From: Botrytis cinerea B05.10
Taxonomy: Eukaryota; Ascomycota; Leotiomycetes; Helotiales; Sclerotiniaceae
Assembly (NCBI RefSeq): GCF_000143535.2
Contig: NC_037325.1
Location: 310,001-374,000, forward strand
DNA: 64,000 nt
Direction of reading: 5' to 3'
Below are positions 34,600 through 45,270 of this stretch, in pieces. Position numbers and translations under genes: made by a program. The notes beneath the pieces were generated by a model, which was not told where the DNA came from, made no database searches, and saw only the letters and a list, made by a program, of their open reading frames with translations. Position 1 is the stretch's first letter. Every line of letters begins with the position of its first letter.

Positions 34600-36144
34600 A
34601 ATTAAGTAAAACTGAAAACTACCAAGATGCGTAGATTTATAGGCGTCAAGAACGAGGCGGAAATTATTGCTAATGCCAGGTATTATGCTGAGTCATCAAA
34701 ATGTATGCAACACCAGTGGGTGCACAGACTCACGGGACATTCACGAAGAAAGCACAATTTCACATCAAAAAAAGCGCTTTTAATAATTCAACTAAAATTC
34801 AAAATATCTATGAATTTCTTTGAAATTTATCTAGATACATTTCAAACATAATAATATTGTGTAGTCTCAAAATTGATACAAAAAAATTGATATTAACATT
34901 TTTATAAAAGAATATATAATTCCCTATCAAAAGTTTTAGTGGGAGAGTGTATTACTTGTTTTTTGAGTTCAGATCTCATTTTTGGGACATATCTTGAAAC
35001 ACTTCTTTTTCAATGCTTGAATAATACAATATACCAATTTAATCGATATAAAATCACGTTTCAAATTTTAATTTAATTCTGAAGCTGATAAATTTGAGTG
35101 TGAAATTGTACTTTTCTGTCACGTTGTCCCGTGAGTCTGTGCACCCACTGGTGAACCGTTCATAATTTTTCACCAATCGGCTGTTATTAAGCGGTCAATG
35201 GGGTTCCTAAGTACTTCTGAATTAGACAAAAAATGCGAAAATGCCTTGATGTTATACCACAATAAAACTCTAAAGCTATTTGGATCTATGCGATGTGAAC
35301 TAGTAAATCAGAATTTTTAATTCGTACCCAAAAGCTTTCAACTCAGGATACTGATTGGTTGGTTTACATCGGAATTTCCACAATGGTGTTTTACTAATCT
35401 GCAATTTAGTTGTATTCTTAAAGTATAATAATCTTCTTTTTATTTTACATTCTCGATTTATATAATTACAAATTTTCACTTCTAACTCATTCTAATGCCT
35501 AGAATTCTATTTCCCACCATTCTAATTTCCCTAGCTCGGAGTAGTAAGTATTTTGTGGATAATTAGTTTAAATTCTATGGAGATACTTCTACATTTGTAC
35601 AAATGCTATATGCCATACTAGATAAATTTCTGAATTAAAACCAACAGTTGTAAAGTTCCTGATTACCAAAATTCATTTTCAGAATCAGTATCGTGCCAGG
35701 AGGGCTTTCCAGCCGTTGGATTGAATCTTTTCCAATATGGATCTTTCTTTCTGGCAATATGTATGAAAACCCTGAAGATCTGGCGCTTCCAGCTAATCAA
35801 TTCACCCTGGTAAGTTTAAGCCTTTAGTGTAGGTTAAGCCGGAGATTTTGACCCCTACGGAGTATCACCATCATATGCATTGCACGTTTCTCGAGTCCGA
35901 TGTAGATCCGCTCTGTGGAATTTACACAGTACGCGATATGCCCACTATACGCCTAGCATACAGTGCTATTATTATCCGGGGACAAGAGGAAGTAATTTGA
36001 AGAAAATTATATGAAATCAAATACAGCGGCTGCTACCTACCTCAAGCTCTTCATTGATATAATATGCATTCATTGCTGTAGAAGCTTCATCAACAGCCCA
36101 AGATAGCAAGTAGCTTGATGTACTCAAAATAGACAGCAAGCAGT
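34600..36144. other. Spacer with MITE and possible start of a lost secreted-protein gene
   Basis: Apart from the MITE, an ATG at about 35495 opens a short hydrophobic leader (MPRILFPTILISLARS) followed by a GT donor and, after a plausible acceptor near 35682, SVSCQEGFPAVGLNLFQY. Stops follow. It could be the first exons of another wall-associated protein but nothing longer can be built. Confidence 0.4.
34711..35153. mobile_element. 443-bp MITE with perfect 29-base terminal inverted repeats
   Basis: The left arm 34711-34739 (starting CACCAGTGGGTGCACAG) and right arm 35125-35153 are exact inverted copies, 29 of 29. Similarity extends imperfectly inward through GCACAATTTCACA / GTACAATTTCACA to give arms of about 60 bases. 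The interior is AT-rich and has no transposase. No clear target-site duplication is seen at either end (flanks GCAA and AACC). The identity of the arms suggests a young insertion. Confidence 0.75.
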
Positions 36145-39100
36145 ATGAAACTTCTAATGCTGGTAGCTCTGCTATCAAGTCTCACACTAGTACGCTCAAA
36201 AGCCGTCTTTGCACATTTTATGGTATGAACTGTCGTCTACCATGCAACGTCGTTTGCTGATATTATATATGCAGGTCGGCAATACAGCTTCATACAGCAC
36301 TTATGACTGGGAAGACGATATCAACAAAGCTCAAATTGCTCATATCGATGCCTTCGCGTTGAATATCGCTAATAATGATTCAACGATTGCTGCACAGCTA
36401 CCAACACTCTTTTCGACCGCTGGGAGCAAGGGCTTTAAACTGTTCTTCTCCTTTGATTATGCTGGTAATGGAGCGTGGTTACAGGCAGATGTGATTGCTC
36501 TGGTTAATCAATACAAAATGGAAGCTGCATACTATTTTTATAATGGGCAAGCCTTTGTATCGATATTTGAGAGTGTTGATAACACGCAAGATTGGCTAAT
36601 AATTATCCAGGACACAAGTTGTTTCTTTATTTCATCTTAGTCGTTTTTGGGTGCCAAAGCAGCTGTAGCCATTAGAGTTCCGAATTGTCTCTTCAGTTGG
36701 GGGGCCTGGCCTGAGGGATCAAATGATATATTTACAACAACTGATTATTCCCATCTTCAATTTCTTTGCGGAAAGCCCTACATATTGCCAGCTTCCCCCT
36801 GATTCTTTACCAATCTTCTTGGATATCACAAAAACTGGTTATGGAGGTATGTACGAATTCTTTCACAATTCATATTTGATTGTTTCCATCAATTTGAATA
36901 TCAAACTAACAAATACCCGACAGGGGAGATGATATGTGGTTCAATAGGTGGATACAAATCTGGTATGCAGTACCGGAATTTGTAGAAATCATAATGTGGA
37001 ACAATTATAGAGAATGTATTTGTCCCTATTATTTGATTTTCAGAGAGGAAGTACTAAGATTGTTGATCTAGGTCATTATATTGGACCGAATCGTGCTAAG
37101 GCCTGGTGCCTTTTCGATTCAAGTTACGGAAAAGCTCAATATAATTATGCAGATGGTTTTCCCCATGATGGATGGAGGCAGTTTCTACCATACGTGATCG
37201 ACATTTATAAAACTGGTGCTGCAACAATTACTGAAGAAGGTTTGTCGGTTTGGTTTCGACCACAGCCAGCTTCAGGCTGTGCTACAGGAGGAACTACAGG
37301 GAACACCGCAAGTCAAATACAGATTTAGTATGGCCCAGCAGAGATCGTCCAAAATAAGATCTTCTTTACAGCTCTTCTTGGATCTACAGCAACAGTCAAA
37401 GCTACTGTAGGTGGTGTCGACCAAGCTGCTACATGGACGAGAATTCCAGATGGCAATGTCGGACTGTATCATGGCAATGTCACGTACAAAGGTATAGGGC
37501 CTGTTATTGTGACTGTTCTAAGAGATGGTACCCGAGTTGCAAAAGTCTCGGGAGGTTCCATTTCTATAGTTTGCACAGACAGTATTGAGAATTTGAATCC
37601 CTGGGTTGGATCTGACACAGGACTTTCGGTCTCGGTGGTAGCTCTAGCTTATCTTTTAACAGTTCTACATTGTGTTAGAGGAATTGGTCCAGGAGATTAT
37701 GCTGAGCTTTGTGCTCTCGTATGCACGTATGACTATTGTTCAATAGTCTGCACCTGCACCAAAGTAGGCAATCTCAGAACAAATATACTCAAAGCAACTA
37801 ATCTCAACGGATATCCAGCGGCTGGGTTTGACATTACATATGAAGGTTTATACAGTTTTGATTGCAACTATGGAGTTTGCCCCAAGGCATGTGTCACAAT
37901 TGCGAACAAGAACGACTGTAATCCACCTGCGGCGTCAGCAGCACCAATACCGTTCTGTACAGGCGGTACCGGGATCGATACCGATTGGAATTCTCTTTGT
38001 TCATTCACCTGCAAGTATAATAATTGTCCAAACAAAAAATGTATCTGTACGTCAGCAAGCTTCACCGAAAATACAGCTCCAACATATTCAACCCTTACTG
38101 GCTACCCAGCAGACAAAGATGGACAGGACTACGTTCTTTGTGAATGGGCGTGTAATCGAGGCTTTTACCCATTTCCTTCTTGTTCTAGTACTGCTCCTCT
38201 CGCAGATATTGGAGAAGATGTAACTTCGTTTCCAATTTATACTGTCTCAAAGCTTACCGCGACAAGTAAAGCAAATAGCGTGGCCCTGCTTGCCTACTGG
38301 ACAACCTGTGAGTACCTTCCACAGTGCGCCCCTGGATTTCGAGCGGTTGAATATGGCCGTGGCAAGGTGAGTACATATTAATAAGAAGGTATCCAAACCC
38401 TCTTTAATCAATTCAACAAGTTTATGATGCCAACAGGAATGCTTATACTGCCGATGGTTGCACCGGTGGATCCAAGGAATTTAATCGTGCATTTTGTGTG
38501 GAAACTGATGTTAGTCTTGGCCAATGTAACTGGCGAGGTACTGCTACATCCTGTTCTCAGACATGTAAGGCCGGAGAATTTCTACTTACCCAAAATACAC
38601 ACATTGCATATGCAAAGGCTGGCTGTAAGGCGGGATATTTCTCAAGTCTATGCTGTGAGAAAATTGAAGTTCCCAGCAAAGATCTTGTAACTTGCCCCTA
38701 CACGAACTTGAACAATGTTATCACTGGAGGGCATGGCCCTGTTGTGCGGGCTATATCCAACTCAAAAGCGTATCTAGGTGGCTCTCAAGTCCCAGCCGGT
38801 GAATGCATTTATAACCCTGTAGGAAATGCTTTGTCGTTTAGATTGAACCAAATAGTTGCTAATGGTGCAATTTTGAACAACATACCAGGTACATGGGAGG
38901 CACACGTTGGGAGTGTTGCGGATTTCAAACCTACTCAGAACAAGCCGCCACAAAGTCAAGCCAAAGACATCGATGAATGTGATACATGGCTGGCAGACTA
39001 TCATACTACTTCATTGTTAGTAACTTCGATAGTCACTATTAACTGCGACGAAGACAACTGGCCCCAAACTTGTGCCTATTACAATTCAGTTGGAAGCGTT

Positions 39101-39238
39101 ATGATACTACTGGTAATTACATGTCCTTGGCAGAATCAAGGATCCAAGGACAAACCGGTACCTTTCTATTGGAATTCACAGCATTACAGTATGTGGTGGC
39201 CCTTTGTCGATAGCTTCCGAGGTCCTCTTTCTTGTTAG
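36145..39238 (+). pseudogene. GH71 alpha-1,3-glucanase (mutanase) gene with several stop codons
   Basis: Signal peptide MKLLMLVALLSSLTLVRS in exon 36145..36222, then from 36275 the GH71 domain: AVFAHFMVGNT, IDAFALNIA, GFKLFFSFDYAG, CFFI, GAKAAVAI, LFSWGAWPEG, KPYILPASP, NWLWR, PEFVEII, GHYIGPNRAKAWC, DGWRQFLPYVIDIYK. Three in-frame stops interrupt it: TAG 36638-36640, TGA 36800-36802 and TAG 37326-37328. The first two stand where the family has Trp (TGG). WNDYGE of the family reads WNNYRE here (36996-37014). Beyond it lie a beta-type module, at least three Cys-rich repeats (37660-38230, type LC.F.C.Y..CP) and, after an intron (38369-38420), a Cys-rich tail ending at 39238. Alpha-1,3-glucanases degrade fungal wall glucan. 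As written the product would stop within the GH71 domain. Confidence 0.75.
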
Positions 39239-40918
39239 AGAGACGAGTATCCACCCCTTTACTTCATACCTACAGAACATTAAAGCGATTGGCGGCAATC
39301 AATCCGATTATTGCCTAGCTGTCAAAACAATCTAGCGGGAAAGAAATGGAGACTTCTCTGCCAAAGTAAAACACAAACTGTTAGTGCTGAAGGCGGAAGT
39401 ATTGCCGATGGGACTTATTAATCGACAATAACGATTTTACAAAAGGTTCGAACTATAAGTATAGCATTTGACATACAGTATCTTCAACAAAATGATGATA
39501 TACTTAGTATTAATTCCTATTCAATAAATGCAATATTAATCAGCAATCGAAACTTCATATCTCTTGCAAATGATTCTTAAGATAGGTTTTGGAGATTGGC
39601 CAAACTAGTAAACTATTCCTCAAATAAAATTCTGTTGATGTTATTAAACAATTTAAAAAGATCGATTCAAAAATGTAACGATAATGGGCTTAATCATAAG
39701 CAAATAAAAGCATTTGCTAGAAATAGATATCATTTCGTATTAATTCCATTGTCCCTAAAAAATCTTAAATCAGATTTTATTATTAATAAGAAATGTTGAT
39801 TCCTTGATCTCCTATTTATTCATTTTTTTGATATTTCAGACATAAACGCAACTACTAACATATTGCTTTTTTAGTTGAAGTTAGTAATACAACCCACCGA
39901 GCTAATAATGAAGATGTTTTCACAATCTTGCAAATTCTAGGCAACGAATTCCTAGAGGATGATTGCGAATACGATGAGTTTCATTACAGTGGACCAACTA
40001 TAATCGACCAGATTCAGGATGCAATGTGAGATCCTTTTGTAATATTTTCAGTAATGCTGGCTTCTTTGTTATCTATAACTTTGATAGATGCAATTATCCC
40101 AGCTACGATTGGTCCAAAGTCTGTTCTAATTGTTGCGATTTCATTGGAAAAACCTATGTCCATGAAGATCGCCGAGGGAATAAGAAGGGTCGAGGCGGAG
40201 AAGATGGCGCTGTCCACAAGCACGCGCACTTCAATCATAGATACTCGCATCGACATCATCGCAAAAGTTTGTAAACAAGGAGAATATCATATTGAATCAC
40301 GATAAAGAATCTTTGGTACAATATCTAACGTTATAAGAAATGTGTAATGAAAATGAATCCTGCACAAGTAAGAACAAACACTTGGCTATTGTTAGTATCA
40401 AGCTGATTGATAAGTGTCAAAGTACTTTAGTCTATTAAGGTTGTATTCGTTCTTAATCATTATTATCTATGAGAAGCTATGTACTTATATAGGGAAGCGC
40501 TAGTGCCTGGCTAACTAATACAGTACCCTCTGTATAGTCACATGATCGATATCCCGACAGCTAGTTTACTCCCCTCATGATATGTCGCCAAATAACGTTG
40601 AACAGCTCCGGAACCTATATGAATGTTTAAGTAGATACAGTACACAGGATACAATACTGGACATTCGGATTTCCAACACGGCTGGAACGGAAGCTGGCCG
40701 ATCATCATCTTCCTAGAAAATAACGGAATTGCATTTTCAGTTCCTGAATTATTTTGAGAGTGAGAAAATATCGAATTAAATCTGTGCTACGAAAATGAAG
40801 ATAATATGTTCGTTTACGAAAAACGGTTTACAGAAAACGGTTTACGAAAAACGATTTTAAAAGCAGCGTTTATCGGGAGTACATAAATTTTATTTCCCAC
40901 ATCAAAGCATCAAAAAAC
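39239..40918. other. AT-rich spacer with an orphan coding trace
   Basis: Between 39868 and 40028 an open frame reads VSNTTHRANNEDVFTILQILGNEF and IIDQIQDAM, then a stop, and another frame from 40054 gives a hydrophobic run plus an Ile/Arg-rich tail. It has the look of a protein fragment but I cannot name it. The rest is AT-rich and empty. Confidence 0.45.
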
Positions 40919-40990
40919 GGGCTTGTGGTTTAGTGGTATAATGTTCCCTTAGCATGGGAGAGGTCCGGCGTTCGATTCGCCGCTAGTCCA
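40919..40990 (+). tRNA. tRNA-Ala (anticodon AGC)
   Basis: 72 bases folding as a cloverleaf. The acceptor strand GGGCTTG pairs with CTAGTCC, with G-T and T-T positions like other eukaryotic tRNA-Ala genes. The D arm is GGTTTAGTGGTATAAT, anticodon stem CCC/GGG around loop TTAGCAT with AGC, and T arm CGGCG TTCGATT CGCCG (box B GGCGTTCGATTCGCC). Discriminator A at 40990. No intron. Followed at once by a T-rich stretch, TTACTTTTTAGG, suitable for RNA polymerase III termination, with longer T runs at 41069-41088. Confidence 0.93.
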
Positions 40991-43900
40991 TTACTTTTTA
41001 GGTTTTATTTCATCTACGATTGTTTTTTGAATTGATTTTTGAACGAGGAAGTTGAGGTTTTTGATACTTTTTTTTCGATTTTTTTTCTCGATAAGATTAA
41101 AGTTTTCGTGATGGGAGGGAGATTAGTTTGTCCGTTCCGAATGTTTGTGCACGGACGTTTGTGGGTTTAGCGAGTTGGTCATGTGATTAGTGGAATAAGA
41201 TGTATTTGGTGTGCAAGGCAAACTTAGCAAACTTTTGAGACCTTTTTGTATTAGCATCTTTCAATTTACCACTTTGAGTTCGCAAATTTACGGCTTTAAA
41301 CATTTATTTCAATTCGTGTTTAATAATGGAATGAATCCTTTTAGTGTTCCAATTCTAATCTGATATTCAAATGCTGTAGGAATCAATCCATTTTGTTGTG
41401 CGATTGATTTCGTTGATGTGAAGCTAGCTTCGAGATAACTCTCGTGCTTCTCGCAGTTGGGACGTTACTCTTTCTTTTAATTCTTTTCGTCTTCTTTGGT
41501 ATGCTTTTACGCTTGCGAGAATGCTATCGTGTGAAGCTTTCTGCGGACACTTGTCTAGCATTGGGCTGGTTACTTGACTAGGTCAAATTATGTGTCAAAA
41601 TATCAACATGTAATCACATGTATTGTGTTGAAACTATATGATTTCAAGGTCTTGAGCAGGAAATCGTGAGGGCTTTTCCTTTTGCCTCTACACGTTCAGG
41701 TATTAGGGCTCTAAGACTACGTATGCGTGTAGTTGCACGCTCCTAGTATACTGTATCGATACCATGCGATCATATTGTCTTATATGTTGTATTAATGTCA
41801 TACAATCGCAATAATCCCATGTGTTATATCGATTTTGTACAATCATTTCATTTTGAGACATCTCAAAGAGGGAATGAAGGGGAGGGACTCACACGTCGAT
41901 CACAAATTTCAAGTCCTTTTTTTCTGGATTTGGTGTAATTATTTTAGGTATAGCTCGGAAGTGTTCGAACTCGAGATATTCAACAAGTGATTTCCCCTTT
42001 GTGTCAACACTCTCATGTACAAGGGCTCTAAAATAACGTATGTAACGGACATAAAAATACTTTGGCAAAGCTTCGACGATGCTAATTCCCTCTGCATCAC
42101 GCTATGTGTTTATGCTACGGGACAGAAGTCTGTTTAAACTCTTATGCATTTGCTGGTCATACGATTCTTTTGAGCCCCTCCACCTATACCCGTTCAATTC
42201 TCCTTTGTCTTTAAAAAGGTTGAACTAGGGATATCTTATCATTTCTTCAACCTTAGATGGTTACTTATTTACTCCACAATCATATCTGTTTGGGTGTGGT
42301 TTGAACGCAAAATTTGTATGAAGTTGGTCAAAGTGAAGTGTAACCCTATTTGTTGTATCCGATATTGGAGACAAAATTTATGTCTATGGTCAGGTATTTG
42401 CCTTGATTTTACAAAAAAATTGTTTGAAGCGGGGTACTCTGTTACGACGGCGCAATTGGGTCTCCATCCAGAAGCCAAAGCGGGCATGGTCAGTCAGCTC
42501 ATCATCTACTATGCTTGATGGTCTGCTTCCCCTTGTGTAGGGTGGGACTACAGCAACCCACTGGGTGATTATCAATGGTTTCAGGAAAATGGCAGATTTT
42601 CACCCAGCAAAACTCAGACAATTGCCATCCCAGGTCGTGCCTGACCTTCCCACATCAATTATTCATGAGTACATTCGAATCGAAATTGGATCAAACAATT
42701 TGGAGTTACTGATTTAACGAACTAGCCTTCATGCGGTGTACCAGATCCAGTGAAAACCCAAACAATTGCCCAAATATCTTAGAGAATTTTGAGGTTTTGA
42801 AAAATTGATCTGTCGATTATGCAGAATCTAGCTTCAGGGGCCAATAAGAGTGATCACACACATTGCAGGGTATATCTTAATGTCTATAGATCTGAGCGAA
42901 GCATAAGCCGAGAAGATAGAGGCAAATAAAGTTCGGGGACAAAGAGAAAAAGAAGGCTTGTGCATAACAAGAGGAACACTTGTGGAAGGAGTCAAACTTT
43001 ATCAGAATCTTTCAATTTATTGACTCACAGATCCGAAGAGACTAAAATAATTGTCGCCTTTTGATTGTCTTGCATCTTATCACAAAGTATATTTCGCATC
43101 AAATTTGAAAGAAAAAATCAAATTGTTGGAAATATTAAAAGGTGGTCAAACATTGCCGTCTTGATTTCCTACGCAGAGGAGGTGAAGAAAGCAACCACAG
43201 CAACATAAACGAATGTGTCATGAAAAGGGGAGAATTTCAGCTAGTGCGATAACGACCTGATTATCACATTTCGAGCGCCCAAAATAACCGATTTTACGGG
43301 ATTTAGTCTGTTAAATACACTTAACATATCACTAGCCTTAATGTTTGAAAGCAATACAATGCTTCATACGCCGCACCTGCTGAAAAGAAACCGTAGTTGA
43401 TATTAGTTGATACACAAGGCAAAATAACCTTTTTTCTATGTTTCGGCCTCGGAATTTTCCTTCAAAACATGCTTTTGCACCTCACCTGTCAATGTAACGG
43501 CATCGTCACCTTATCTTATCTATGGTTGTTAGCAACAGGCTTGGCAAAGATATCGAAAATACCCCGCGCGCAGATTCATCATCAGTCAAACTCTCTTTGT
43601 ATTGCGCCATATCTTGATAGCTGTTTCGCCATTTCTTACTTGCGTGAACATAGTTTTTCAAAGAAATGGTAGTAGATACACATACCATTACAGTCTCACA
43701 GTCTGAAGATCGATGGGAAGGTCCGTCTCAATTTCCGTGGGACGAACGGAAGTAGGAAGACCCGATTGGCACTAAGTTGGTAGTTAGTTAAGAGGGCTGA
43801 TGTTATCTGGTGGATAAAGTGGACACAAAAACGAGTCCGTGGGAAATAGAGTTTGCGGAGGGGCCGTGGGGCTGATTCCCCATGTTCTTAGTGTATTGTG

Positions 43901-44562
43901 CGGTACGTAATTCTAGTTCATTTTACGTGCTACAGCTAGCAATTACTGGCACATGTCCAAAACATATTCATGTGCACTCGTGGTGTGATAGTAGAGGAAA
44001 GATAACGGCATGAAAGTTTCACTCACGTCAAGGAAGTATAATCTATGGTGCTTATTCTCCTCCAGGCAGTCAGATAGACAGGCATATGTTAGGCTAAAGT
44101 TGACAATTAACAAATCATTGATTGAAGAGTTCCGAATTTCAAGAATAAGATGATGAGTTATTTCAATATGTAGATAGGAAGGATTATCCTGTTATTTCTC
44201 ATGAGAGAATGAGAGATCAACTAAATGTATAGATCCATTTCGAAAGGAAAAGAAGAGAAGAATATTTATTGCACTAAAATCATCTTGATAATTCACTCTA
44301 ATATTTTAAACAATATATCTTGAAGGATGATCTCAAATATGTTTGTTTATAATACAATCCGACTGTTTCGGTATCCTATCCTGAATTCCCCAAAAGAAAT
44401 ATCAAATATACAGTACAAGTGTTCTATATACTACAAAGTGTGAGCTAAGTAAACTCGTAAATCATCGCCGTCAAAAAACGGGCTCTACCCAGGTATCAAA
44501 TATATCGCCATATACAACAGTTCAAACAGAAGTTTCTTATCCGCCGTCAAAGTTGAGGTGTC
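40991..44562. other. Long AT-rich spacer; mostly empty
   Basis: No intact gene. Two loosely similar blocks sharing a GGGCTCTAA..ACGTATG core lie at about 41660-41730 and 41990-42045. A short-chain dehydrogenase-like fragment lies at 42394-42490 (separate entry). Other ORFs (43397-43672) show no motif. Confidence 0.55.
42394..42490 (+). pseudogene. Possible short-chain dehydrogenase fragment
   Basis: A frame reading GICLDFTKKLFEAGYSV followed by LGLHPEAKAGM resembles the N-terminal nucleotide-binding stretch GIGL.FTKKL..AG..V of SDR enzymes. Only about 32 residues can be seen and nothing around it continues the fold. Confidence 0.35.
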
Positions 44563-45113
44563 TTAGCGCCCCTCGGAATTGATGATGTCCTTTCCTTGTT
44601 CATCCTTCTTGCGATGGAATAGACTCAACACACTTCCTCTTCTTCCTTCCCTCTCAGACCCCTCGGACCTCCTACTCGATACCCTCACTAGTAGGTCATC
44701 AGGTTCTTCATCATTTGAATCTGACCATATGCTTAGAACAGATCCTTTTCGTGGTTGTGTCGAACTGCCGCTGCGACCTTGTTTGGCTTCGTGATGAGTG
44801 CCCATGAAAGCAGAGTTACTGATATTTCCGAACGCAGTAGAACGTCGTCTCTCACGTGTTGCCCAGCTGTCTCGTTCGTGAGTCGTGGTTTTCCAGTCTT
44901 GTGCAAAGTCATCGAAAGGAGAGTCTAGGTGAGAGGAGGAGCTTGTGCTTGTGTTGACTTTTTCTAGATAATGGGTTAGCGTTTGAACTGACGATCGCTG
45001 TGAAGGAGCAGGCAAGGTAATAACTTACTAAGTGATGACCCGATGGCCTGTTCTTCGAATGGATCTGTGAATAGAGCGTTTTGCTCGCCGACGGTTTGAA
45101 GTCTAGGATCCAT
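44563..45113 (-). CDS. Small Ser/Arg-rich protein with repeated RGSVLSL motif
   Basis: Two exons, 45113..45029 and 44963..44563; 161 residues. The start MDPRLQTVGEQNALF is the first ATG after a TATA box. The protein is hydrophilic: an Asp/Ser-rich middle (SPFDDFAQDWKTTTHERDSW), FGNISNSAFMGTHHEAKQ and two related motifs, RKGSVLSIWSDSNDEEPDD and RRGSVLSLFHRKKDEQGKD. RKGS and RRGS are good basophilic-kinase sites. No membrane or signal segment. I recall fungal hypothetical proteins that repeat R(K/R)GSVLS(L/I)(W/F)..GKDE.G but no function. TATATAAAG on the minus strand at 45262-45270 sits about 150 bases upstream. Confidence 0.6.
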
Positions 45114-45261
45114 GATGGCTAGATGTGTATAATTGATTGATTGTTGTATAATACGCTTTTGTGTGCGTAACGATTTTGTTTGAGTATCGAAAGTTGTATG
45201 ATGTTGTATCGTTTGATGATTTGAATGATAATCTAAATCTGTAAATGGAGGGTACAAGCCT

Positions 45262-45270
45262 CTTTATATA
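45262..45270 (-). promoter_or_regulatory. TATA box of the small Ser/Arg-rich gene
   Basis: TATATAAAG on the minus strand, about 150 bases before the ATG at 45113. It is one of the few clear TATA boxes in the window. Confidence 0.5.

Noticed and set aside
34627..34851. 74-codon + ORF overlapping the MITE end
   Set aside because: It runs into the terminal inverted repeat and AT-rich core of the element; composition is that of the element.
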